Part shown: positions 43,370 to 52,962 of the stretch, one piece after another
Numbering within the stretch: position 1 is the first letter of the stretch
How the letters are laid out: the number at the start of each line of letters is the position of its first letter
From: CAYWNA01 sp964459305
Lineage (GTDB): Bacteria > Planctomycetota > Planctomycetia > Pirellulales > Pirellulaceae
Length of the DNA: 64,000 nucleotides
Assembly (NCBI GenBank): GCA_964459305.1
Contig: CAYWNA010000039.1
Coordinates: 1-64,000, forward strand
Direction: 5' to 3'
Program-made: the position numbers and the translations under genes
The notes under the pieces: model-generated
Databases searched by the model: none
The model's input: only the letters and a program-made list of their open reading frames with translations
Told to the model about the DNA's origin: nothing

Positions 43370-45391
43370 CTATCCGCCGTTGCCCGCGCCCGCAATCATC
43401 TGTTCGAACTCGTCTTCGCTGATGACCGACACGCCCAACTTTTCCGCTTTGGTCAATTTGCTGCCTGCCTTTTCGCCCGCCAATACGTAATCCGTCTTCT
43501 TCGACACACTGGACGATGCTCGACCGCCGTATTGCTCGATCAGTTCTTGGACCTCGTCGCGCGTGCGTTTGCTCAACGTCCCTGTTACGACAAAGGTTTT
43601 TCCCGCGAAGATCGCTTTACCCGACTCCGTCTCCTTTTTCGGTGCTTCCATTTTCACGCCCAGTTCGCGGAGTTCGTCGATTGCGGATTTCCCATGATCG
43701 CTGTGCAAAAAGCCGTAGACGCTCTCGGCAATGATCTCGCCAATCTCGTTGATTTCCGCGAGCCGGTCGACCGTAGCGCTTTCCAGTTCTTCCATGCTGC
43801 CGAGATCCTCGGCCAACACGGCCGACACGCGACCACCGACGTGGCGAATCGACAGCGCGTTCAGCAACCGCGCCAAGCCTCGATCCTTGCTGGCCTCGAT
43901 GCCCGCCAACAGATTCTCCGACGACTTCTTGCCCATGCGCTCCAGTTGCACGAGCCCGTCAAGCGTCAGCCGGTAGAGGTCGCCGTATCCGGACACAAGC
44001 CCGTTTTCCACAAGCTGATCGACCAGCTTGTCGCCCAGCCCCTCGACGTCCATGCAATTCCGGCTGGCGTAGTACCGAATCCGCTCTTTGAGCTGCGCGG
44101 GACATTGCAGGTTGGGGCAGCGGATGTAAACACCGCCTTCGTCCTTGACCAATTGGGTATCGCATTCCGGACAATCGTTCGGAAACCTGAACTTCGGCAG
44201 ATCCGACTTTCGTTCGTGCTTCTCCACGCGAACGATGTGCGGAATGATCTTGCCCGCCTTCTCCACCACGACTACATCGTCGACGCGTATGTCTTTGCGT
44301 TCGATCTCGTCGGCATTGTGCAGGCTGGCGCGGCTAACGGTGGTGCCGGCCAGTTGCACCGGTTCGAGTTCTGCCACGGGGGTGATCGCGCCTGTTTTGC
44401 CGATTTGCACGTTGATTGCGTTCAGCCGCGTGACGGCCTCGTATTTTTCCCACTTGTAGGCCACCAGCCATCGCGGACTCTTCGATCTGGCCCCCAGCCG
44501 TTCTCGCTGATCGAAATCATTCGCCTTCAAAACCAAGCCGTCGACTTCAAAATCCAACTCGTGAAGGCGTTCGATGATTTCCTCGCAGTGCCTCACCGCA
44601 GCGTCAAACGAAGGAAAGCTCTCGACCATCGGCGTTGGCGGCAGGCCGTAGCCGCCGATCTCTTCGAGGAAAGCGGAATGCGTCGTCGATTTCAGGCCTT
44701 CGCAATACCCAATACCGTGACAGAAAACTCGCAATCTGCGCTCCGCGCAGATGCGGGGATCGAGCACCCGGATGCTGCCGGCGGTCACATTGCGGGTGTT
44801 GGCGTAAGGTGGTTCGCCCTTCTGCTTCTGCACCTCGTTCAGCTTGACCAAGTCCGAGTTGGTCATGTACACCTCGCCGCGCACCTCCAGGACTGCCGGA
44901 ATGTCGTCGCCGGACAGTCGCAGCGGGACGTCGCTGACGGTGCGTACGTTGTGGGTAATGTCGTCGCCCACCACGCCGTTGCCCCGAGTGAGCGCCCGGG
45001 TCAGCACACCATTTTCATAGATGATTGCCGCCGCCACGCCATCGATTTTCAATTCGACGACCCATTCGATAGATTCACCGTCGAGCAAACGAGCAGTACG
45101 CTGGCCAAATTCTCGCAGTTCCTCGATGCTGTATGTATTGTCGATCGACAACATTGGGACGCGATGTTCCACTTGGGGCAAATGGTCGACCGGCTGCTCG
45201 CCAACGCGTTGCGTCGGGCTGTCGGGTGCGATCAGTTCCGGATGCTGGGCCTCGACCTTCTTCAACCGGTCCATCAGCCGGTCGTATTCCAAATCGCTGA
45301 TCTCCGGCGCAGCCTCGACGTAGTACTTGCGGTCATGACAGCGAATCTGTTCGCACAGTTGTTCGATTTCGCGCTGTGGATCAGTGGACAT
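43370..45391 (-). CDS. ligA: NAD-dependent DNA ligase
   Basis: A 673-residue ligase with all family domains: an Ia domain for NAD binding, the adenylation site ELKIDG with its nucleotidyl Lys (in WVVELKIDGVAAAI), an OB fold, a Cys4 zinc finger (CPECDTQL and CPNLQCPAQL), helix-hairpin-helix repeats, and a C-terminal BRCT domain (FAGKTFVVTGTLSKRTRDEV ... KTDYVLAGEKAGSKLTKA). It seals nicks in replication and repair. ATG 45391 begins MSTDPQREIEQL, the normal N-terminus. Confidence 0.97.
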   Translation of the reverse strand: MSTDPQREIEQLCEQIRCHDRKYYVEAAPEISDLEYDRLMDRLKKVEAQHPELIAPDSPTQRVGEQPVDHLPQVEHRVPMLSIDNTYSIEELREFGQRTARLLDGESIEWVVELKIDGVAAAIIYENGVLTRALTRGNGVVGDDITHNVRTVSDVPLRLSGDDIPAVLEVRGEVYMTNSDLVKLNEVQKQKGEPPYANTRNVTAGSIRVLDPRICAERRLRVFCHGIGYCEGLKSTTHSAFLEEIGGYGLPPTPMVESFPSFDAAVRHCEEIIERLHELDFEVDGLVLKANDFDQRERLGARSKSPRWLVAYKWEKYEAVTRLNAINVQIGKTGAITPVAELEPVQLAGTTVSRASLHNADEIERKDIRVDDVVVVEKAGKIIPHIVRVEKHERKSDLPKFRFPNDCPECDTQLVKDEGGVYIRCPNLQCPAQLKERIRYYASRNCMDVEGLGDKLVDQLVENGLVSGYGDLYRLTLDGLVQLERMGKKSSENLLAGIEASKDRGLARLLNALSIRHVGGRVSAVLAEDLGSMEELESATVDRLAEINEIGEIIAESVYGFLHSDHGKSAIDELRELGVKMEAPKKETESGKAIFAGKTFVVTGTLSKRTRDEVQELIEQYGGRASSSVSKKTDYVLAGEKAGSKLTKAEKLGVSVISEDEFEQMIAGAGNGG

Positions 45392-45443
45392 TGGATCCTC
45401 ACTTGGAAGCCAAATTCGAGAATGCCTACAGTGACCGTCTTCC

Positions 45444-46232
45444 TCATTCACTGCATCGAAAACCGCCGTTTACCGCGACCACCTGCCCGGTCACGAAATC
45501 GGCTCCGGGCGATACCAGGAACCGGGCGACCCTTGCCACGTCCTCCGGTGTGCCCCAACGCCGCAGCAACGACTCGTCGCATGCTCGCTGCTGCCAATAA
45601 TCTGATGCTTGCTCTCCCCACGAGGTCTTGATCCAACCAGGTGCAAGGCAGTTGACTCGCACTTCAGGCGCGAGCGACCGCGCCAGGCTTTTGCTGAAGG
45701 CGATAACGGCACCCTTGATCGCCGCAAACATCTCACCGCTGTCTCCCTCCATGCCATACGCCGCCTGATCCCAGCCCATGTTCAAGATCGCGGCAACAGG
45801 CGACTCACTGCCACGCTCCTTCATTCGGCGCCCGATCGATCGTGACAGTCGGATGGTACCGAGTACATCGACCTGCCAAAGAGGATTCAGTTTCTCCTCG
45901 AACGACCATCCAGCGGCGTCTCCGGTCAGGACATCGGCACCCGCGTTGTTGACCCAGACATCCACGCCGCCGCGCCAGTTCCAGGCTGCGTCCACCAGCG
46001 AAGCACAAGCAGACGGATCGGACAGGTCAGCCAATACGACTCGCGCGTCAACGCCGAGATGACGAATGGCTTCTGCCACAGCTTCCGCCTCGTCGCGGCT
46101 GGTACGGGCATGCACCAGTACGTGTGCGCCGGCGCCGGCTAACTCGAGCGCGATCGCTCGCCCGATGCCGCTGGAGGAGCCAGTGACCACAGCGGTTCTG
46201 CCTTCGAGTTGTTGGTCAAGCCGAGCAGACAT
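45444..46232 (-). CDS. Short-chain dehydrogenase/reductase with altered active site
   Basis: A 262-residue Rossmann protein. The cofactor site TGSSSGIGRAIALE and the structural NNAGAD motif are normal. The usual catalytic Tyr of YxxxK is Phe (MFAAIKGAVIAFSKSL), and the Ser-bearing strand reads ILNMGWDQAA. Classical ketone or alcohol chemistry is therefore doubtful. The protein may bind NAD(P) for another purpose. It ends 52 bases before ligA begins, and both are on the minus strand. Confidence 0.85.
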   Translation of the reverse strand: MSARLDQQLEGRTAVVTGSSSGIGRAIALELAGAGAHVLVHARTSRDEAEAVAEAIRHLGVDARVVLADLSDPSACASLVDAAWNWRGGVDVWVNNAGADVLTGDAAGWSFEEKLNPLWQVDVLGTIRLSRSIGRRMKERGSESPVAAILNMGWDQAAYGMEGDSGEMFAAIKGAVIAFSKSLARSLAPEVRVNCLAPGWIKTSWGEQASDYWQQRACDESLLRRWGTPEDVARVARFLVSPGADFVTGQVVAVNGGFRCSE

Positions 46233-46385
46233 CTTTGCACCATTTGTCGGATCAAGCCCAATTTATGGCTCGTGGGTCACGATTGTAACCGGCACAATCC
46301 CCCCAGCAAGTATTTCCGGTCAAGATTCTCCTACCGCCAGGACTTATTGATCAATGGGGAAAGGCAACGAGTCCGAGGAAGAGCG

Positions 46386-47963
46386 ATGCGTGGGAGTTTG
46401 CGCAAACAGATAGTGGTGCGGAAAGCTGGATTTCGTGTAGACATGGGCACGGGCGAAATGCTGCAGAATCGGGCGAAAATGCAAACCGGGGCAACGTCGT
46501 TCGCGACTCGGCTGCTGGCTGTGTGTCTGAGGCTGAGAGTACCCCGACGATTCCGCACCTTTTCGAGCTGTTCCACCAGTTTTCTGCTGCATCTTGCTCT
46601 CATCCTTATTCTGGCGTTCTGGGCCATGTGGAGGGAACGCGAAGAGCGTTCGCACACGATCATCGTGCTGCCCATGACGGTCGAGGAGGACATCGTGAAG
46701 TTGTTCGAGGCCCCGATTTCGGTTCCATCGACCGTGCCAACGCCACTGCAGAGCTTTCTGAAGGACACTCCAGCGGAGGCGGTCACAATCGAGGCGCCGG
46801 ATATTCCCTCGCCCTTTGCAAACAGCGATCCGGGCGAGACTTCCTCGGAACCGGACCCGGCCCCACGGGATGTGCAACCAAACGAGCTGCTGCTGCGGAC
46901 CAACATGGTCGGCGGGGGTGGTTTTGAGGGTCGGACGCGAGAGATGCGATCGCGTCTGGTCTTGCTGCGTGGTGGCACGGCTGAAAGCGAAGACGCCGTA
47001 TCGCGGGGGCTGGCGTGGCTGGCCGCACACCAGCGTGACGACGGAAGTTGGCGTTTCGATCATCACGACGGCCCGTGCGGCGGACTGTGCAGAAACCCAG
47101 GTACCGAAGGATCCACGACTGCAGCGACCGGTTTAGCGCTGCTGGCCTTCCTGGGTGCCGGCGAAGTGACCGAAGACAGCCTGTACAAGAAGGTTGTTGA
47201 TAAAGGGCTCTACTATCTGTCCAGCCGATTGATCGTCACGCCCCATGGTGGCGACTTGCAGGAAGGAACCATGTACGCGCAGGGCATCGCCGCGATCGCG
47301 CTTTGCGAAGCGTATGCAATGACCGAGGACGACTCGCTTCGGCCGGTAGCCCAACAGGCTGTTGATTTCATCGTCAGCGCTCAGCACAAAGGAGGCGGCT
47401 GGCGGTACTATCCGGGGCAACCGGGTGATACCACGGTCTACGGTTGGCAGAAGATGGCATTGAAAAGCGCCCGGATGGCGGGCCTGCATGTGCCGCAGCG
47501 GGTGATCGATTTGGCGAAGAGTTTTCTCGATCAAGTGCAAACGGAAGACGGAGCGTACTACGGATACGTGAAACCGGACAGACTTCCAACTCCGACCGCG
47601 GTGGGACTATTGTCACGCATGTATTCCGGCTGGCCTCAAAACGATGCTCGGCTGGCTACCGGTGTCAAGTACCTGGAGAAGCTCAAACCCTCTCGGACCG
47701 ACGTGTACTTCAACTACTACGCCACGCAAGTGATGCACCATTACGAAGGGGCCGGCTGGGATGCGTGGAACCAAGAGTTGCGAGACCGATTGGTCGCCAC
47801 CCAGTCGCGGCGAGGTCACGAGCACGGCAGCTGGTACTTCAACGACGACCACGGAAAATCCGGCGGGAGGCTCTACACGACGGCAATGTGCGTGATGATC
47901 CTCGAAGTCTACTACCGGCACATGCCGCTCTACGGACCAGGCGCAATCGACGAAGACCTCTGA
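46386..47963 (+). CDS. Membrane-anchored squalene-cyclase-fold (prenyltransferase repeat) protein
   Basis: About 525 residues. A basic N-terminus and one membrane segment (SFLLHLALILILAFWAMW) precede a low-complexity Pro/Ser/Glu linker. An alpha/alpha toroid follows with QW-like repeats (GLAWLAAHQRDDGSWRFDHH, KGLYYLSSRLIVTPHGGDLQ, AVDFIVSAQHKGGGWRYYPG and similar). The catalytic DxDD of hopene cyclases is not evident, so this is probably one of the planctomycete non-cyclase relatives. ATG 46386 has GAGG 7 bases upstream; the frame is open further but lacks coding character. Confidence 0.85.
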   Translation: MRGSLRKQIVVRKAGFRVDMGTGEMLQNRAKMQTGATSFATRLLAVCLRLRVPRRFRTFSSCSTSFLLHLALILILAFWAMWREREERSHTIIVLPMTVEEDIVKLFEAPISVPSTVPTPLQSFLKDTPAEAVTIEAPDIPSPFANSDPGETSSEPDPAPRDVQPNELLLRTNMVGGGGFEGRTREMRSRLVLLRGGTAESEDAVSRGLAWLAAHQRDDGSWRFDHHDGPCGGLCRNPGTEGSTTAATGLALLAFLGAGEVTEDSLYKKVVDKGLYYLSSRLIVTPHGGDLQEGTMYAQGIAAIALCEAYAMTEDDSLRPVAQQAVDFIVSAQHKGGGWRYYPGQPGDTTVYGWQKMALKSARMAGLHVPQRVIDLAKSFLDQVQTEDGAYYGYVKPDRLPTPTAVGLLSRMYSGWPQNDARLATGVKYLEKLKPSRTDVYFNYYATQVMHHYEGAGWDAWNQELRDRLVATQSRRGHEHGSWYFNDDHGKSGGRLYTTAMCVMILEVYYRHMPLYGPGAIDEDL

Positions 47964-48010
47964 TCGCTGATATTATACCACCCGCGGCCGGGAGTGCCCC
48001 TTTTCCGCAT

Positions 48011-48074
48011 GTAGCCGAAGTCGCCAGACTTTGGTCTGCGTAGGGAAAAACCAAACTCTGGCGAGTTCGGCTAC
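48011..48074. repeat. Imperfect palindrome, repeat family B, copy 2
   Basis: GTAGCCGAAGTCGCCAGACT (from 48011) pairs with the segment ending CTCTGGCGAGTTCGGCTAC (48074). It closely matches 33555-33621 inside the btuF region. It lies in the 291-base gap before the methyltransferase/PQQ gene, which otherwise shows no gene. Confidence 0.95.
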
Positions 48075-48254
48075 AGGTCGGACTTGTCCACGGATGGTAT
48101 AGCTCGGCGCCTGCGAGAACGTCGATATTCAAGTCCGCGCGAGCTGGTGCGACCCCAAATCCAGTGACGATGTGTTACACTGGTGTCCGACACTCCCGGC
48201 GGTGGAGCCGGGCACGGCCGCATGAGCAGTATCACCCCAATCGGAGTTGACACG

Positions 48255-51200
48255 ATGTCGCGACAAACGCCAATTGTCAAGCTATGCGCTACAATCGCCC
48301 TGTTTCTATTTGCGTCGATCTGCGCGATCCGCCGTACCACAGAAGCAGCGGGCCCCGCGCTGGCCTCGAAGATCCTCGACGAAGCGCGGGTGACCGGCGG
48401 TCTGATCGTACACGTCGGTTGCGGTGACGGCAAGCTTACGGCAGCCCTCCATGCGCACGATGGCTGTCTCGTGCACGGGATCGACGTCACCTCGGAGGGC
48501 ATTGACGCAGCCCGGGTGCACATTCGGTCGTTGGGGCTGTACGGTCCCGTTTCCGTCGAGGCGTTCGATGGAGAGCACCTACCGTATGCCGACAATCTTG
48601 TGAATCTGATCGTGGTCACTGGCAAGCGACAGGTGATAAGTGAGGAGATCGCTCGCGTGCTTGCCCCGGGCGGTGTGGCTCTTGAGGTCGCTCCTGAAAC
48701 CCGAAACCTGAAACCTGAAACCTTGTTCACCAAACCGTGGCCGAAGGAAATCGACGAGTGGACCCACCATCTGCACGGTCCCGGCGGCAATGCCGTGGCG
48801 GGTGACCGCGTCGTGGGCCCGCCGTCTCGGCTCCGGTGGACGGCCGGGCCGCTGTGGGCTCGCAGCCATGGCTGGACGCCCAGCGTCAGTGCCATGGTCT
48901 CGGCAGGCGGGCGGTTATTCTACATCTGCGACGAGACGCTGACCTGCGTCGACGGCACCGTGCCGAGCAAGTGGTTTGTCGTCGCACGGGACGCTTTCAG
49001 CGGGGTGTTGTTGTGGAAACATCCCATGGCGAAATGGGGCTCGGAGCAGTTCAGCGGCACGCCCAACACCGGTCACGGCATCACTGTCGGGCGGTTCACC
49101 ATGCCGACACACGTGGGCAAGCGTCTGGTGGCTGTCGGAGACGCCGTTTATGTCACGCTCGGTCCCAGCTCGCCAGTCACAGCCCTTGATGCAGCCACCG
49201 GCCAGGTAAGACACGTCTACGACGAGACCGCCGGCGCCGATGAACTTCTCTTTGACGATGGGCGGCTGATCGTTTCGATCAATCCGGCACAAGCGAAAAG
49301 ACCGGGCCCACTGGAGAAAGGCGAGACTCCTCCTTCTGCGCCCGGCAAACACGTCTGTGCGGTCGATGTCGAGACCGGCCGGGTGCTCTGGAAAAACGGC
49401 CCGTTTGCCGGAATCCGAGCCGGCAAAGGCCAGGACCCCTTCGGCCGGCTTGAGCTGGCCGCGGGCGACGGCAAAGTCGTCGTTCTGACGACAGAGACAA
49501 TCGAGTGCCTCGCCGCCGACTCAGGCAAGAAGATCTGGCAGATCGAACGCCCCGCATTGCCGGCTGACGCCGTGCGCCGCATCGGTTTTGCGGGAATGTA
49601 CGAGTACCTTCTAGAAGTGATGGTGTATCATGACGGCGTGGTTCTTCTCGCCCAGCCCGAGCCGAATACACACCACACTTACCACACCATGCCGGGCTCG
49701 CTCTACGCCTTCGACGCCGAGGACGGACGGGAAATGTGGAAGCACGCTTACGGCGGCTGGGGGCACTGCACGCCGCCGGACGTATTCGTGGTGGGCGACG
49801 TGGTTTGGTCGCACGTGAACACCGAGACCGAGTTTGGCTCCGTCTGGGGAAACGGCTTCAGGGCCAAAGACCCAAATGTGGTGAACTACCGTATCCAGGC
49901 CGTCGACCTGCGGACCGGCGAATTGCGCAAGGAACTCGCGACGGAAGATATTTTCAACACCGGGCACCATCATCGCTGCTACCGGAACAAAATCACCGAG
50001 CGGTTTCTCCTGTCGTGTCGGCGCGGTGTGGAGTTCGTAGACCTGTCTTCGGGCGAAAACTACCAGAACCACTGGGTGCGCAGCGGTTGCCTGATCGGAT
50101 ACCTACCGTGCAATGGCCTGCTCTACGTCACCCCGCATCCATGCGGATGCTACATCACTGCGAAACTGACCGGGTTCAATGCGCTGGCGCCGAAGAGCCG
50201 AAGGGCTGAGAGCGAAGAGCCAAGAGCCAGAACGAGACTGGAACGCGGACCGGCGCATGGCGATTCTGGCTCTCCGCCCTCCGCTCTCCGCTCTCCGCTT
50301 TCCGACGAATGGCCTACCTACCGGCACGACGCAGGGCGGAGCGGTGCCACGGAGTCGGTGGTCAGCACGGATCTGAAACTACTTTGGAGGGCCGATGCCG
50401 GCACCAAGCCCAGCGGCTTGGTCGTTGCGGGCGGCAAGGTGCTGGTAGCCGATGTGGATGCCCATGCCGTACACGCGTTCGGCGCCGACGATGGCAAGCG
50501 TGCCTGGACGTACACGGCCGGTGCCCGCGTAGACTCGCCTCCCACGTTCCACGACGGACTCGCGATCTTCGGCTCGGCCGACGGGCGAGTCCACTGCCTC
50601 CGCGCCGCAGACGGGGCGCTCGCATGGCGGTTCGACGCGGCGCCGCAGCGTCGACTCGTGACCGCCTTCGGACAGTTGGAGTCGCCGTGGCCCGTGCCGG
50701 GCAGCGTGCTCGTGCACGATGGCAAATGCTGGTTCGCCGCCGGGCGATCATCGCATCTTGACGGTGGCATCCACGTGTACGCCCTCGACCCGGCGGCGGG
50801 GAAAGTGCTTCACAGCGAGACGATCTACGACCCCGATCCCAATACAGGGAAGACGACGCCTGAGCCCGATGCCCATTCCATGTCCGGACTATTGAACGAC
50901 ATCCCCGCCTGCGACGGCGCGAGCGTGTTCATTCGGCAAATGAACGTTTCATCGTCCGACGGTCGCGGCGGGCAGCACCTGTACGCAAACGGGGGCTACC
51001 TCGATCCGAGCTGGTTCAATCGGACATTCTGGCAAATCGGCCGGGCCCGGACGTCGGGACTTATGGTTCTGGGCGAGGATGTTGCCTACGGCGCGGAGGT
51101 CTATGAATCGCGCAGCCGCGAAACCGTCTTCCGACCCGGCGGGAACGTCTACCGATTGCAGTGCATTTCGCTGAAGCCTCCCGCCGCTGGACCGAAAGGC

Positions 51201-51536
51201 AAGCAGGCCGCGGGCCGCCGACGCCAGCAGGGATCAAAGCCCCTATGGGAGCAGCGACTCGGAATTCGGGTCACCGCCATCGTCCGCGCCGCAGACACGA
51301 TCTTCGTAGCCGGCTCGCCAGACATCGTCGATCCGAAGGACCCCAGCGGCGCGTGGGAAGGGCGAAAGGGAGGCATACTGGCTGCCTTTGCCGCCAGCGA
51401 CGGCCAGAGAATCGCAGAGCACAAACTCCCCGCCCCGCCAGTCTGGGACGGAATGGCGGCCGCAGACGGCCGGCTGTACATCAGCACCAGCGACGGGGCC
51501 ATCATCTGCATGGGAGAGGCGAGCGGAGGAGAATGA
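48255..51536 (+). CDS. Exported methyltransferase-like domain fused to PQQ-type beta-propellers
   Basis: A 1093-residue protein. After a signal peptide (about residues 1-30) comes a class I methyltransferase-like domain with the SAM motif VHVGCGDGKLTAAL and LAPGGVALEV, to about residue 150. Two PQQ-like propellers follow (for example FSGVLLWKHPMA, VDVETGRVLWKNG, AFGADDGKRAWTYTAGARVD). A secreted SAM enzyme makes little sense, so the first domain may bind something else. Two simple-sequence insertions lie in frame: GAAACC-type repeats at about 48698-48722, and a Ser/Arg/Pro-rich stretch at about 50196-50303 between the propellers. ATG 48255 has GGAG 8 bases upstream; a GTG at 48183 is less likely. 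Confidence 0.8.
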   Translation: MSRQTPIVKLCATIALFLFASICAIRRTTEAAGPALASKILDEARVTGGLIVHVGCGDGKLTAALHAHDGCLVHGIDVTSEGIDAARVHIRSLGLYGPVSVEAFDGEHLPYADNLVNLIVVTGKRQVISEEIARVLAPGGVALEVAPETRNLKPETLFTKPWPKEIDEWTHHLHGPGGNAVAGDRVVGPPSRLRWTAGPLWARSHGWTPSVSAMVSAGGRLFYICDETLTCVDGTVPSKWFVVARDAFSGVLLWKHPMAKWGSEQFSGTPNTGHGITVGRFTMPTHVGKRLVAVGDAVYVTLGPSSPVTALDAATGQVRHVYDETAGADELLFDDGRLIVSINPAQAKRPGPLEKGETPPSAPGKHVCAVDVETGRVLWKNGPFAGIRAGKGQDPFGRLELAAGDGKVVVLTTETIECLAADSGKKIWQIERPALPADAVRRIGFAGMYEYLLEVMVYHDGVVLLAQPEPNTHHTYHTMPGSLYAFDAEDGREMWKHAYGGWGHCTPPDVFVVGDVVWSHVNTETEFGSVWGNGFRAKDPNVVNYRIQAVDLRTGELRKELATEDIFNTGHHHRCYRNKITERFLLSCRRGVEFVDLSSGENYQNHWVRSGCLIGYLPCNGLLYVTPHPCGCYITAKLTGFNALAPKSRRAESEEPRARTRLERGPAHGDSGSPPSALRSPLSDEWPTYRHDAGRSGATESVVSTDLKLLWRADAGTKPSGLVVAGGKVLVADVDAHAVHAFGADDGKRAWTYTAGARVDSPPTFHDGLAIFGSADGRVHCLRAADGALAWRFDAAPQRRLVTAFGQLESPWPVPGSVLVHDGKCWFAAGRSSHLDGGIHVYALDPAAGKVLHSETIYDPDPNTGKTTPEPDAHSMSGLLNDIPACDGASVFIRQMNVSSSDGRGGQHLYANGGYLDPSWFNRTFWQIGRARTSGLMVLGEDVAYGAEVYESRSRETVFRPGGNVYRLQCISLKPPAAGPKGKQAAGRRRQQGSKPLWEQRLGIRVTAIVRAADTIFVAGSPDIVDPKDPSGAWEGRKGGILAAFAASDGQRIAEHKLPAPPVWDGMAAADGRLYISTSDGAIICMGEASGGE

Positions 51537-51698
51537 AAGCCGTAATAGAGTTTAGCGGCGATGTCGCCTGAATATTTTGGCTCCACGTGACCCGCGCTCA
51601 ATCGGAGTCATCGGGTCTCGCAAAGAGAACTCAAACACGGATACCTGACCCAGACGTGCCCCTGATTTTTCCTATTTCTTTCGAAAGGAATCTATGCC

Positions 51699-52583
51699 AT
51701 GAACGCCAAACTCGTATTCGCCTTCGTTCTGCCGTTTCTCTTGCTTTCGAGCGGCGCCGTCGCCCAGAAGCTGACGTCAGACATTCCCTATGTGGAGAAC
51801 GGTCACGAACGCCATGTCCTCGATATCTACACGCCGGAAGAACCGGGTGAGAAAAGTCTGCCCGTGATGTTTTGGATCCACGGTGGCGGATGGCAGGTTG
51901 GCGACAAAAGCGATGTCGCACTGAAGCCCAAGGCGCTGACCGAGCGAGGCTTTGTCTTCGTCTCGACGAATTATCGACTTCTGCCGAAAGTGGAAATGGA
52001 AGATCTGATCGGCGACGTCGCCAGGTCGCTCGGCTGGGTGCATAAGAACATCGCCAAGTATGGCGGAGATCCCAAGCGGATCTTTGTGGGCGGACACTCT
52101 GCCGGCGCTCAATTGGCAGCGTCGATCTCGATCGACGATCGATACCTGAAGAAAGAAGGCGTGTCGTTCGATGTCCTCAAAGGCTGCGTGCCGGTGGACG
52201 GTGATACTTACGACATTCCCAAAATCATCATGACGGCAGAATTTCGCCAGGCTCTCTACGGCGGCAAGATGTTTACCTTTGGTCATCGGCAGAAATTCGG
52301 GAACGACCCCGAGAAACACGTCGATTTCTCGGCCGTGACGCATGTGGCCGAGGACAAAGGTATACCGCCGTTCCTCATCCTGTATTTTCCCGGCAATCCG
52401 AATACGCGAGCCCAGGCGCGACGTCTTGAGAGCGTGCTGAAGGCAGCGGAGATCCAGGCCAAGGCGTATGGCAAGCGCGACAGCAACCACAGCCGTTTGA
52501 ATAACGACCTTGGCAAACCCGATGATCCGGCGACGCAAGAACTCTACAAGTTCCTGGATCCGCTAGTCGGTGGAGAGCAGTGA
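51699..52583 (+). CDS. Secreted alpha/beta hydrolase (carboxylesterase/lipase type)
   Basis: A 294-residue exported hydrolase: signal peptide (cleavage near residue 23), oxyanion motif FWIHGGGWQVGDKSD, nucleophile elbow GGHSAGAQLA, and a C-terminal catalytic His in RDSNHSRLNNDLG. It resembles BD-FAE/esterase-lipase family members that deacylate small esters or polysaccharides. The start has a GAAAGGA-type site 10 bases upstream. Confidence 0.9.
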   Translation: MNAKLVFAFVLPFLLLSSGAVAQKLTSDIPYVENGHERHVLDIYTPEEPGEKSLPVMFWIHGGGWQVGDKSDVALKPKALTERGFVFVSTNYRLLPKVEMEDLIGDVARSLGWVHKNIAKYGGDPKRIFVGGHSAGAQLAASISIDDRYLKKEGVSFDVLKGCVPVDGDTYDIPKIIMTAEFRQALYGGKMFTFGHRQKFGNDPEKHVDFSAVTHVAEDKGIPPFLILYFPGNPNTRAQARRLESVLKAAEIQAKAYGKRDSNHSRLNNDLGKPDDPATQELYKFLDPLVGGEQ

Positions 52584-52642
52584 AAAATGCCGACTTGATT
52601 TTGTGCAATAACTACTTCCTTAAGGCGAGCGGCAGGTAAGAA

Positions 52643-52706
52643 GTAACCCGAAGTGTAAGCGAGGACGAAGCGGAAAACGCAGAATTCCTCGCTTACACTT
52701 CGGGTT
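52643..52706. repeat. Palindrome, repeat family A, copy 3
   Basis: The arms read AACCCGAAGTGTAAGCGAGG and its complement, with C-to-T variants on one side balanced by G-to-A on the other. This compensatory change suggests the hairpin itself is preserved. The rest of 52584-52962 has no gene that I can support. Confidence 0.9.
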
Positions 52707-52962
52707 TCGATGCCGGAGTTACGATCGAGGCCGTAGGGCCGGTTCCCACCGGCCGATCAAATGATGACGAAACCGGCCCCAGTTGACTGGGACATCTGGA
52801 GCGAATCTGTAGGCCGGACCGAGCAAACGCCGTTCGTGCCGGAACTACGGTCGCTTTCGTGGAATCAGAACGTACACGCTGTGTCACGCTGCCTCGATCG
52901 CGTTTGCGCTGTTCCGGCAATCGGTTGCGCGACCTTGGTCCGGCCTACATGCATGATCCGGA

